Source: Pediococcus acidilactici (GTDB lineage Bacteria; Bacillota; Bacilli; Lactobacillales; Lactobacillaceae). From it: DNA of 64,000 nt. The notes below the pieces were generated by a model that was given only the letters and a program-made list of their open reading frames with translations, did no database searches and was not told the origin of the DNA. Below, one piece after another: positions 50,510-58,804 of this stretch (position 1 is the first letter of the stretch; every line of letters starts with the position of its first letter). The stretch covers positions 62,001 to 126,000 of the forward strand of contig CP103908.1 of assembly GCA_024970065.1 (NCBI GenBank), written 5' to 3'. The translations under genes were made by a program, and so were the position numbers.

Positions 50510-51141
50510 GAAGGTAATCGGCTGGGCGATGTGGGCCGGGCCACCGGTTGGCCGTCCTGATCAAGATAATGTATAGTTTCGTTGATAGTTTTAGCTTCAA
50601 AGTGGTATATTGGAGCGTAAATATAAGTAACTGTACCGTTATCACCGCTTTTGTTAAGCCTTCCGCGCGTTGGAAGACTGTCGGAGGCGGTACCGACTAA
50701 TTGATAATTTTTAATGGTCGCGGGTTGACTGACGTAAGGTTGACCTACGTGGGGACCGTTCGGGTAAAATGCCTGACCAGTTCCTAAAAGATGGCCCGCC
50801 TGGTCGACGTAGCGGACGGCTACCGTTGCATGGCAGTGGTGGTGCTCATGATGATGGTGATGGTGCTTATTTCCCCAGATGTAATGGTGTGAAGTGACCG
50901 AATGCGGCACTCCCACACTAGTTGATGATCCCCGGTAATAAAATGTCGACGACCGCTTAGAAGTCTGCGGCGGCGTAATTTGAGGAGATGATGCCGGATA
51001 AGTTGATTTGGATATTTGATCACTAGCAGCTACGGAAATGGGAGACAACGTAATATTTAGTCCAATGGTCACACCGACTAAGCCAGTGATCAACCATTTA
51101 CGACCGTAATTGTAGAACCGTTGGTAGTGATTTGTTCCCAA
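50506..51141 (-). pseudogene. N-terminal part of frameshifted MucBP surface protein
   Basis: 211 residues from TTG 51141, nine bases after GGAGGG; the upstream ATG 51162 has no site. The signal peptide has the KxYKxGKxW-type motif in degenerate form ('RFYNYGRKW') followed by a hydrophobic core. It carries a poly-His run 'HHHHHHEHHHCH' (~97-108 from this start), a MucBP unit ('VAVRYVDQAGHLLGTG'), then the start of a second. The reading frame ends at 50506 because of a single-base change within GGCCCGGCCC; the rest is in the next frame. Divergent from Mga-like regulator 2. Confidence 0.75.
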
Positions 51142-51222
51142 GATGATGAACCCTCCAGACATATTTTTAGAGCTGGACCTTTAAAAATATCTTCAACAAG
51201 TCATCTTAAGGAGTTTTTAATT

Positions 51223-52671
51223 ATGATCGAAAAGTTTAACCGTTTATTGGACGACGAACAACAATTGGTGCTCCAAATGGCCGAACTTTACATCCACGAT
51301 CCAGAAAAGAAGCTATCAATTAGCTATCTGCAAAGTGAACTAGGCGTTAGCCGTCACCAAGTACTGATGGCCTTTGATTTGCTGAAAGATACCGTTGCGT
51401 CACTTAACCTGCAAAATATCGACTTAGCCTACGATGGGAAGGGGATCATTGCCATGTATGGCTTGACGACGTCATTGCTCAAACAGCTTTTAGAAGAAAT
51501 GGCGCTAAGGTCGATCCGTCTAAATGTTTTTATTAATTCCCAGTTAGGAATTTATGGGACTCAATCCCAATTCACGAAACGATTTGGGATAAGCCGAGCA
51601 ACTTATTATCGCAATATTATGGGAATCCGGCAACTCTTCACCGAAGAAATCTTTAACTACCGCTCGATGACGGAAGCGAGTTTACGGCAGATGTTGTTTA
51701 GCGTGATTCACCATTTTTTCAACGGAATTGACGGGCTGCCCGGGAAATATCGGACGGAATTGCCGGTGGCTTTGGAACAAATTTGTACAGATTATGGAAT
51801 GGACCTTAAGTATACCGAACGAAAGCGATTGGTTAATTTTGCTTTCGTCCAGGCTCAACGAATTAACCAAGGACATGTACTTAAAGATTTAACCGACCAA
51901 ACTCCAGTGTCTGCTGCTGAAACCGGACCTGATTTTGGTCCTTTAAATCAATTTTGGGAGCTCCAAGATGAAGCTTTGCAGCGGGAAAAACAGTATTTGA
52001 CCGTTTATTGCCGGGTAAATGAGCTTCTGGATTTTTCGATGGACCAATGTTGTGGCCCCCAACTTCAAGCGCAGTTACAGGATTTGGTCGATAGTCAAAC
52101 GGAGCTTTTGTATAGTACTTTTGCGGATGCGAGTTTGGAAAAGGCTATTAAACAAATTAAGCTAGCTTTGACCAAAACCAACGTAAAGGTATTTTCGCCG
52201 TTTTACTTTAGCGAGACTTTCGTTGACCCAACTAAGATGCCCTTTTTCAACGAAACTTATCCTGCAATTGACACGATAGTAAAGCAGCTGTTGGGAGAAG
52301 TGGCGAAACGCCGCGAACTTTACATCGATCAAGATGTCCTCACCCAGCTGTATTACACGTATATGTTAATTTTACTAGAACATTTACCGGTAAAGTTTTT
52401 AAGCCGAACGGTTAAAATTACGGTAGATTTCTCGAATGGATCAATTTTCACCAAATACATCGTGGCGCAATTGCAACAGTTTGCTCCGCTAAACATTGAA
52501 ATTATGGCGGAACTAACGAAAGAAACCGACATTTTCCTGTCGGACCAGTCGTTTGCGGAACTAGATTGTGAACAGATGATATGGGAGTCGCCACCGTTGG
52601 CGGCGGATTGGGAACAATTGGGAGATATGATTGTGAGGATAAAGAATCAGAGTGCGGATGGACCCGGGTAG
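51223..52671 (+). CDS. Mga-like transcriptional regulator 2
   Basis: 482 residues from ATG 51223 (AAGGAG nine bases upstream). HTH 1 'ISYLQSELGVSRHQVLMAFDLL', HTH 2 'QFTKRFGISRATYYRNIMGIRQLF', middle PRD-like helices, and a C-terminal EIIB-like domain ('VKITVDFSNGSIFTKYIVAQ', 'ETDIFLSD', 'DWEQLGDMIVRI') homologous to regulator 1. It is transcribed away from the frameshifted surface gene with only 81 bp between the starts, so it is the probable activator of that gene. Confidence 0.82.
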   Translation: MIEKFNRLLDDEQQLVLQMAELYIHDPEKKLSISYLQSELGVSRHQVLMAFDLLKDTVASLNLQNIDLAYDGKGIIAMYGLTTSLLKQLLEEMALRSIRLNVFINSQLGIYGTQSQFTKRFGISRATYYRNIMGIRQLFTEEIFNYRSMTEASLRQMLFSVIHHFFNGIDGLPGKYRTELPVALEQICTDYGMDLKYTERKRLVNFAFVQAQRINQGHVLKDLTDQTPVSAAETGPDFGPLNQFWELQDEALQREKQYLTVYCRVNELLDFSMDQCCGPQLQAQLQDLVDSQTELLYSTFADASLEKAIKQIKLALTKTNVKVFSPFYFSETFVDPTKMPFFNETYPAIDTIVKQLLGEVAKRRELYIDQDVLTQLYYTYMLILLEHLPVKFLSRTVKITVDFSNGSIFTKYIVAQLQQFAPLNIEIMAELTKETDIFLSDQSFAELDCEQMIWESPPLAADWEQLGDMIVRIKNQSADGPG

Positions 52672-52688
52672 TTCTCGAGGATTAATTG

Positions 52689-52978
52689 AATCCCAAGGTT
52701 AATCGCGATTTAGGCGATTAACCTTGGGATTTTGTTAACCGGAGAGAACTGGGGCCAGGAGCACGTTTCGACTATGCGGCATAGAAAGTTGTGGCTCCAG
52801 TCGCGATTTAAGCGATTGGAGCCATAATTTTGTTAACCGGAGAGAGTTGGATTACAAAACACGTTTCGACTATGCTGCAGAAGGAAACTCCGATGTTAAT
52901 CGCGATTTAGGTGATTAACCTTGGGATTTTATTAACCGGAGTGAACTGGGGCCAGGAGCACGTTTCCTAAGATAATAA
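52689..52978. repeat. Three tandem ~98-bp units with covarying hairpins
   Basis: Loops GATTTAG/GATTTAA/GATTTAG at 52707, 52805 and 52904. Unit 1: perfect 18-bp stem (52689-52706 with 52714-52731). Unit 2: 16-bp stem (52789-52804 with 52812-52827), mostly different sequence but still paired. Unit 3: 9-bp stem (52895-52903 with 52911-52919), 5' arm decayed. After each stem comes ATTTTRTTAACCGGAGWGA, then CACGTTTC ~27 bp on. The first could end the Mga-like gene, but termination alone does not need the conserved tail. Confidence 0.85.
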
Positions 52979-53002
52979 GCTTAAAAATTAATTTCTAAGA
53001 AG

Positions 53003-53036
53003 AAAAGTCGTGCTTTTTTTTGCACGGCTTTTTATT
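53003..53036 (+). terminator. Intrinsic terminator
   Basis: AAAAGTCGTGC (53003-53013) with GCACGGCTTTT (53022-53032; one G.T), then TATTTTTT. Confidence 0.85.
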
Positions 53037-53437
53037 TTTTGTCTAAAAACTTCGTTAATTTTCACAAAAAAACAGGTCGCATAGATACCCGGTAGTGACC
53101 GATTCTCTCAAGTTTTTCAAATCAATTTCAAAATGTGAAACGTCAGGAGCCTTTACTGTCATGGGGTCGGATTATATGATGAAAAAGTACTAATCGTTGA
53201 ATTAGTACAGGGGGGATCATTACAAATATCCTAGCAGCTTAGGATATGGGGACAACGGGAGGCTGGAAGAAACTAAATAGTTTTTTCTGGCCTCTGCGTG
53301 TTTATGTGGAAGATTTAGTTACAAAAATTAGGGAATTCACTTTCCAACTGGCCAGTTAGTAATTAGGTGCGAAGCTTGCTAGTACGTTTCGCCAAATCCG
53401 CAGATCCATTTTACTTTAGAAAGGTGGTTGCGCTGCA
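53037..53437. other. ~400-bp leader region before the hydrolase operon
   Basis: No gene. It holds a hairpin GGAGGC...GCCTCT around 53261-53297 and a 12-bp palindrome AACTGGCCAGTT (53346-53357) 35 bp before an ACGTTTCG (53383 onward), echoing the 'AACTGGGGCCAG...CACGTTTC' part of the tandem units at 52.7-52.98 kb. It may be a diverged fourth unit or an untranslated leader. Confidence 0.4.
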
Positions 53438-54505
53438 ATCAAGAAGCGATATTGGTTTTGGATAATAATTGGGTTACAGGTATTGTTTATAGCGAAAATG
53501 GTACACGACACCTACTTTAGCGATCGTTGGGCTACTCGATACTCGGTAAAAGCTCATGGAGATGTGGTTACTAACGTTGATTACACCTTAAAGAAAAATC
53601 GCTTTAGTGGTACGGCACTAATTGTTAAGGACCATAAAGTTTTGTTACATAAGGGCTACGGCAAACAGGATGCTACTCATGACAACGGAATTACGACGAT
53701 GTATAACATTGCCTCGATTGAAAAAAGTATGACCTCGATTATGGTGGCCAAGTTAGTGCAAATGGGGAAACTATCCTTTGATACGAAGTTAGCGCGGTTT
53801 TATCCGTCGATTCCTAATGCTGAACACATTACCATCCGGGACATGTTAACCATGACTTCTGGATTAGAGGCCAGTAGCGACCCGGAGCACGCCTTAAGTG
53901 AAAGACAACTTACGGATTATTACGTGCACCACTTAGCGGTGGACCGGCGAAAAGGCTGGGATTATGATGCGGTGAATTTTCACCTTTTGGTCGGAATCAT
54001 TACCCAACTCACCCATGCCGACTACCAAGAAAGTTTTCAGCAGTTAATCAAATTACGCCAGCCCATTCAAATCATGAGCATGCCAAATTTTAAGGACCCG
54101 CACGTGGCTAAAAGCTACCACCAAAACGGTCGTCCATACACGAACCCGGATTACATTTACCGCAACGAAGTGGGGACTGGCAGCTTTTTTATGACGGCCG
54201 GGGACTTATACCGGTATTTTGCGGCGTTGGTGAATGGCCAAATTGTTCCGCTTAAGGTGGTTAAAGAACTGTTCAAGACTTCCACCCAAAGCGTATACGC
54301 GGGAGGCGTTTACCAAAATCGGTTGTATTACCGCGGGCACGGAATCCTGCGGGGATATGAACCGTCAATTATTTTTAACCGCTCGGCTGGTACGGCGGTC
54401 GTTTTGCTAGGAAACCGGCGCGGGCGTGAGACCACGATGAAATTGGCGAACAGCATTTATTCGTTAATTAACCAAACTCCATATCTAGGAGGGAATTCAT
54501 ATTAG
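53438..54505 (+). CDS. Membrane-anchored beta-lactamase-like serine hydrolase
   Basis: 340 residues if read from TTG 53483, but in-frame codons before it code for a basic patch and a hydrophobic helix (KKRYWFWIIIG..), the anchor expected for such a protein. AAAGGTGG lies ten bases before ATC 53438, making this the best-placed though unusual start. Motifs: 'SIEK' (S-x-x-K) and 'HGILRG' near the C-terminus; the middle Y-x-N motif reads 'YDAVN', so the Asn is not in its normal place. Class C beta-lactamase/DltE-like fold, acting outside the membrane on a cell-wall ester or amide. Confidence 0.78.
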   Translation: MKKRYWFWIIIGLQVLFIAKMVHDTYFSDRWATRYSVKAHGDVVTNVDYTLKKNRFSGTALIVKDHKVLLHKGYGKQDATHDNGITTMYNIASIEKSMTSIMVAKLVQMGKLSFDTKLARFYPSIPNAEHITIRDMLTMTSGLEASSDPEHALSERQLTDYYVHHLAVDRRKGWDYDAVNFHLLVGIITQLTHADYQESFQQLIKLRQPIQIMSMPNFKDPHVAKSYHQNGRPYTNPDYIYRNEVGTGSFFMTAGDLYRYFAALVNGQIVPLKVVKELFKTSTQSVYAGGVYQNRLYYRGHGILRGYEPSIIFNRSAGTAVVLLGNRRGRETTMKLANSIYSLINQTPYLGGNSY

Positions 54506-54558
54506 TGAGGGCTAAAGAAATGGGCCCGGATAACTTTTTGGGGAGAAAATGAAAGATT

Positions 54559-55599
54559 ATGTACGTAACGGCGATTGTTCCAGCGCATAACGAAGCTGGA
54601 AATATAAAACGCGCAGTTCAGGCGCTAAAAAAACAGGTTGATAAAGTAATTGTAGTTTGTGACCGTTGCGAAGACGACACGTATCAGCAGGCGCAAAAAG
54701 CGGGGGCTCACGCGTTCGAAACCGTCGAAAACCAAGGACGGAAGGCGGGGGCGTTAAACCAAGCTTTAGAAAACTACGTTGATTGGCAACATCCGGACCA
54801 GTACTTATTCATTTGCGATGCGGATACCGTGATTACGGAAGATTGGATTCACCATGCCAAACGGGTAATTGCTCAAGGAGATTACGACGCGGTCGGCTCT
54901 GTTTTCTACGGGACGGCCAACCGGAACAAGTTGATTGAATTCTGTCAGCAGATGGAATGGTACCGTTACGCAAACCAAGTTCGACGCAGTAAAAAAGTTT
55001 TTGTGCTAACGGGCACCGCTTCGCTGATTCGAGCGGAAACTATGCAAAAAGTACGGCAACAAATCGGTACTTTTTACCGAGAGGATTCGATTACCGAAGA
55101 CTTCGCTTTGACGCTAGATTTAAAGGCGGTCGGGGCAAAAATGATTTCACCATTATCGTGTTACTGCACAACTGAAATCATGCCGTCGTGGCGGTTGTTA
55201 TTTTTGCAGCGGCGACGCTGGTATTTAGGAGCACTCCAACAAATCACCCGTCGACGTTGGGACAAAATGATGTTGCCGTACGTTTTTCAGCAATTAATGT
55301 TGTTGATTTCAGTATTTGCTTTTTTTGGATTAATTGTGTTTACCGCGTACTTAATGTTGGAAAATATGATGATTTTTAGTTTGTTATGGTTTGTAATCGG
55401 GGTGATTTTTGCCATTGAACGGGTGGTGACAGTCTGGGATCAGGACCGGCAAGCAAAGCTTTTTGCCCTCATGATGGTACCCGAATTGATATATAGTTTA
55501 TTTTTACAATTAGCATACTTAGGGGCGTTGTTGCAACTGTTGCAAGGTTCCACGGGGACCTGGAATCACTTAGATACTGACCAATCAAGGGGGACTTAA
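54559..55599 (+). CDS. Family-2 glycosyltransferase, membrane-bound
   Basis: 346 residues. GT2 motifs: 'VTAIVPAHNEAGNI', 'VVCDRCEDDT', 'FICDADTVIT' (DxD), 'SITEDFALTLDL' (TED) and 'LQRRRWYLGAL' (RRRW). Three helices at the C-terminus. Together these indicate a processive or undecaprenyl-linked synthase. It lies 53 bp after the hydrolase and 2 bp before a small membrane protein, so it is one operon of surface-directed genes. The product is unknown. Confidence 0.88.
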   Translation: MYVTAIVPAHNEAGNIKRAVQALKKQVDKVIVVCDRCEDDTYQQAQKAGAHAFETVENQGRKAGALNQALENYVDWQHPDQYLFICDADTVITEDWIHHAKRVIAQGDYDAVGSVFYGTANRNKLIEFCQQMEWYRYANQVRRSKKVFVLTGTASLIRAETMQKVRQQIGTFYREDSITEDFALTLDLKAVGAKMISPLSCYCTTEIMPSWRLLFLQRRRWYLGALQQITRRRWDKMMLPYVFQQLMLLISVFAFFGLIVFTAYLMLENMMIFSLLWFVIGVIFAIERVVTVWDQDRQAKLFALMMVPELIYSLFLQLAYLGALLQLLQGSTGTWNHLDTDQSRGT

Positions 55600-55601
55600 A
55601 A

Positions 55602-55766
55602 ATGTATACCAATGTGCAAAAAAATGGAATTTTATGGATCGGTTTTAGCTGGAATGGTTTGTACCACGGGTTAGCAATTGTTTCGATATTCTTCGCTATT
55701 TTAGCGGTGGGGACCATTCTACGAAGTATGTGGGCACGAACGCATTTTGACCCAACTTGGGAATAG
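55602..55766 (+). CDS. Small single-pass membrane protein (54 aa)
   Basis: ATG 55602, AAGGGGG about nine bases upstream. One helix: 'GLAIVSIFFAILAVGTILRSMWA'. The position directly between GT2 and the adhesin-like gene, with a proper ribosome site, supports a real gene. It may be a partner of the transferase, as small subunits accompany other GT2 synthases. Confidence 0.65.
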   Translation: MYTNVQKNGILWIGFSWNGLYHGLAIVSIFFAILAVGTILRSMWARTHFDPTWE

Positions 55767-55789
55767 TTAGTTTTCAAAAGGAGATTAGT

Positions 55790-56908
55790 GTGAGGAAAAG
55801 ATGGCTACTTGGATTAGTGATCGCAATTATTTATTTTTGGGAAAGCAATCAAACCATTGCGTACTCATCCACTGATTGGGGAGACCAATTTATTACTAAC
55901 GTGAATTTAGGGGATGCTCAATGCGCGCGTAGGACCAGCTTTGGTTTATATGACAAAATGGTGGGGGAATGGGAATTTAAAATTCCTGCTGGTACCCCAG
56001 TTAAACCGGATGATCGGTTAACTTTTACCCTACCCCAGAATTTAAGGCTGGTCAGCAACGCGCAGTTTAACTTAAAAGACCGCCGCGGGAAGGTAATTGG
56101 TCGGGTAAACGCTCAGCGTGGCAGCGGGAAAGTTACGCTCCGGTTGGCACATTACGTTACTCAGCACCCCGGAGGCATTTACGGCAACGTTAAACTAGGT
56201 CTTTTATGGAATTACGAGCAGGTTAAACCAGGTACAAATGTAACGGTTAATTGGCCGCATTTTCGGGCGGTAACTTACCAAGTTTTACCGCAACGGGGCC
56301 CGAACTCTCATGAGACAGTGTATTCATGGGGGTGGTACGATACCAAGGATCCGCAATTGATTCATTGGCGGGTTCGCGTGAACTACGCTAAGCGTCCGTT
56401 GCGCCAGGTGACGTACACGGACATGCTGGGGGTAAACCAACTGTTAGTGCCGGGTTCTGTGAAGGTTCAAAAGGTCAAATTTAACCGGAACGGCCGCAAT
56501 TTTAAAGTTTTGGCGAGTCGTTCACCCAAAAGTGTGACTCAGTATAGCCAATTGCGGTTTGCGGTTTCGCTAGGTGACTTGGGTGGCGCTAACCTAATTG
56601 ATTTTGAAACGCGGTCAACTAGTTCAACCGCCCAGTGTTTCAAGCATCAAGCTCAACTAACGGGGGTGAACCTTAACCAAAAAGCCACCGGTAGTACTCC
56701 CGTTAAACAAGCTTCGGGAACCGGAAGTGAGTTAGGTAGTGCACAGGGGGCCCGCTTACGAGATGCGGATGCTCGGCAGCCGCTCCCTCTGCGGTTAGAT
56801 ACAATTTTAGCTGGCGATGACCACCATTTAGTAGCCAAGTTTGGCTTAGTGACCTTAGGCCTAGTGGCTTGCGTAGGTTGGTTTGTTTACCGGCGTCCAC
56901 CTCGTTAA
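55790..56908 (+). CDS. Secreted adhesin-like protein with Sdr-type Ig domain and C-terminal membrane helix
   Basis: 372 residues from GTG 55790 (AAAGGAG seven bases upstream). Signal peptide ~1-27. Residues ~30-250: two Ig-like sections resembling the SDR/adhesion exoprotein type ('IPAGTPVKPDDRLTFTLPQNL', 'GIYGNVKLGLLWNYEQVKPG', 'VTYTDMLGVNQLLVPGSVKV'). The C-terminus has a membrane helix and 'YRRPPR', the form of a sortase substrate, but the sorting motif is missing: 'LPLRLDT' is the only nearby candidate. It may be held by the helix alone. Confidence 0.75.
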   Translation: MRKRWLLGLVIAIIYFWESNQTIAYSSTDWGDQFITNVNLGDAQCARRTSFGLYDKMVGEWEFKIPAGTPVKPDDRLTFTLPQNLRLVSNAQFNLKDRRGKVIGRVNAQRGSGKVTLRLAHYVTQHPGGIYGNVKLGLLWNYEQVKPGTNVTVNWPHFRAVTYQVLPQRGPNSHETVYSWGWYDTKDPQLIHWRVRVNYAKRPLRQVTYTDMLGVNQLLVPGSVKVQKVKFNRNGRNFKVLASRSPKSVTQYSQLRFAVSLGDLGGANLIDFETRSTSSTAQCFKHQAQLTGVNLNQKATGSTPVKQASGTGSELGSAQGARLRDADARQPLPLRLDTILAGDDHHLVAKFGLVTLGLVACVGWFVYRRPPR

Positions 56909-56923
56909 GAAGGGGATATAAAG

Positions 56924-56961
56924 ACCCGCCAAGTTGGATTTCGCCAGCTTGACGGGTTTTC
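56924..56961 (+). terminator. Terminator of hydrolase-GT2-adhesin operon
   Basis: ACCCGCCAAG (56924-56933) with CTTGACGGGT (56948-56957; one mismatch), then TTTTC. Confidence 0.7.
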
Positions 56962-56992
56962 TAATCTAATAAAAGGGGAAATTTCTGTCCCA

Positions 56993-57181
56993 CTACTTTT
57001 TAGGGGTAGCAGTAGAATGCTTCTTGGAGATTTGGGTGAAGGCGATCACGCACATCAACGCTTGAAAACCAAAGGTCCAAACGTTACGACCGAAGAGGGC
57101 AGGAACCGTAGATGCGGCGACCACCACCATGGCCCAAGCAATGATTCGGGACATTTTAGTCTGATGTTCTGGTTTTATCAT
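56993..57181 (-). CDS. Small membrane protein at end of galactitol-PTS operon (62 aa)
   Basis: ATG 57181 with AAAGGAA upstream, 25 bp after gatC. Two short hydrophobic segments: 'IIAWAMVVVAASTVPALFG' and 'TFGFQALMCVIAFTQI'. Downstream partner of the PTS permease. It is not a known PTS subunit. Confidence 0.65.
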   Translation of the reverse strand: MIKPEHQTKMSRIIAWAMVVVAASTVPALFGRNVWTFGFQALMCVIAFTQISKKHSTATPKK

Positions 57182-57206
57182 AATGCAGGTTCCTTTCGGT
57201 TAAAAA

Positions 57207-58622
57207 TTATTTTGCGTTAGCAGCTTTTTCAGCAGCGTATGCAGCATTGCGTTTCTTCATTTGTTTTGCGTACCACCAGAAGAGGAGGACGTAAGCAGCA
57301 AGTGCTAATAACGCGTAAATCATGAAGGTGATTTCACCAGTGGAAGCTTTACCAACTAAGTAAGCCAAGAATTGTTCGATTGGACCTTCCTTAGTGGATT
57401 CGGCAATCTTAGTTCCTGCACTCAAACCTGCCGGGAACGCCCCCACTTGTTTAGCAACGTTGGTAATGAATGGAGCACTTAAAGTACCAGCCCAAAGGAA
57501 GATTGGCATTTCAATGGCCCCAATGACGATCATCCGAATAATCTTACCGCGGGTAACAACCAATAGTGCAGGAGTAACCCCCATTGCGATAATTCCACCA
57601 AGTGGAAGGATGTGGTTGCCAGGTAATACTAAAGCTTCAAGTAACATAACTGGTGCTAAAACGTTAGCAGCTGCCCAGATTTCAGCACGGCCAGCGATAA
57701 ATGGCCAATCCAAACCAATGTTTAACTTCCGGCCATGAAGGTGTTTATTAGCTAGGTCAGTAACCCCTTGGGAAAGTGGTTCAACAGCAGCGATGAACCA
57801 AGAACCGATTTGGGAGAATAACTGCAAGCAGACCCCACCAGTAAAGGCTAAAGTCAAAATTTCCTTTGGATCTTGCCGCGCAACCAAACCGATGAAGACC
57901 CCGAGGTAGCAACCGATAGCAAAGTGGCTGCCCCAGAACCCAATCCGTTTGTTTAATTCAGCAGAGTCAAAGTCGTACTTATCTAACCAAGGGAAAATTT
58001 TATCAAAAATCTTATCGAACAGCATGATTACAGGATTCATCATGTAGTTTAAATGGGTAGTAGTCATCGGGTTATCGTCTGGCGCGTTTAGTAAATCATT
58101 AAACGTCGGTTTCATTAAATCGGAGTTGATGATTTTTAGAATACCGATAACCAAAATTAAAATAATTGCAATTAATAGGTTGGCACCAAAGTACATTGCC
58201 ATCAACGCTGTAAATGAAATGTGCCAAATATCGAACACGTCGACGTCCAAAGTGTTAGTCCATTTCAAAGCCAGCATGATCAAGTTCAAAATTACCATCA
58301 AAAGTAAGAAGAACAGGGTGTATGGCGAACCCCAAGTAATGGTAGCTAACGGAGCCCAACCCACGTCGGTGATTGAAAGGTTAATCCCCGTCGACTTAAC
58401 AAAAGCAGCCAAAGGAGCTTGGTAAGCGGTGGTTAAAATATTAATAATGGCACTAATCCCGGTTAAAGCAATCGCAAGCTTAATACCGCCTTCCAAGGCT
58501 TTGGAAAATTTAACGCCTAACGCCCAAGCCAATAAGGTTAATACGATTAACATGATCGGGGCAGCGCCCAAATCAATGATCGGCTTGAAAATCAGGTTGG
58601 CAAAATGAATGATTCCATTCAT
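57207..58622 (-). CDS. gatC: PTS galactitol-family IIC component
   Basis: 471 residues, at least nine helices. It has the GatC pattern: N-terminal 'LIFKPIIDLGAAPIMLIVLTLLAWALGVKF', the central 'GFWGSHFAIGCYLGVFIGL', and 'GLDWPFIAGRAEIWAAANVLAPVML'. It forms the membrane channel for galactitol, galactose or a similar sugar; phosphorylation comes from EIIB. Lactobacilli and streptococci use this family for galactose as well as galactitol, and the lac genes next door suggest galactose. A 182-bp gap with a hairpin separates it from gatB. Confidence 0.9.
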   Translation of the reverse strand: MNGIIHFANLIFKPIIDLGAAPIMLIVLTLLAWALGVKFSKALEGGIKLAIALTGISAIINILTTAYQAPLAAFVKSTGINLSITDVGWAPLATITWGSPYTLFFLLLMVILNLIMLALKWTNTLDVDVFDIWHISFTALMAMYFGANLLIAIILILVIGILKIINSDLMKPTFNDLLNAPDDNPMTTTHLNYMMNPVIMLFDKIFDKIFPWLDKYDFDSAELNKRIGFWGSHFAIGCYLGVFIGLVARQDPKEILTLAFTGGVCLQLFSQIGSWFIAAVEPLSQGVTDLANKHLHGRKLNIGLDWPFIAGRAEIWAAANVLAPVMLLEALVLPGNHILPLGGIIAMGVTPALLVVTRGKIIRMIVIGAIEMPIFLWAGTLSAPFITNVAKQVGAFPAGLSAGTKIAESTKEGPIEQFLAYLVGKASTGEITFMIYALLALAAYVLLFWWYAKQMKKRNAAYAAEKAANAK

Positions 58623-58757
58623 ACAATCTCACTCCTTTATTTAGTTGTAGGTATGATTTATAAAATTAAACCCAGATTAAGTGATGGTTGTTTAAAACCA
58701 CCGGTAATGAGCAACGCCTCCCAAAAAATGAAGGCGCTTACTAGATTGGCATGAAAG

Positions 58758-58790
58758 AAGGGGAATCCGAGCCACTTGGGGATTCCCCTT
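58758..58790 (-). terminator. Intercistronic hairpin between gatB and gatC
   Basis: AAGGGGAATCC (58758-58768) with GGATTCCCCTT (58780-58790). On the minus strand the stem is followed by CTTTC only, so it may be a partial terminator or processing site that lowers or delays gatC mRNA. Confidence 0.6.
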
Positions 58791-58804
58791 GTTTAAATAG
58801 TTAA

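Noticed and set aside
52689..52978. Possible CRISPR array or T-box
   Set aside because: Period ~98 bp with conserved sequence through the whole unit and no spacers; no T-box sequence (TGGN acceptor bulge) is seen and no tRNA-synthetase or amino-acid gene follows.
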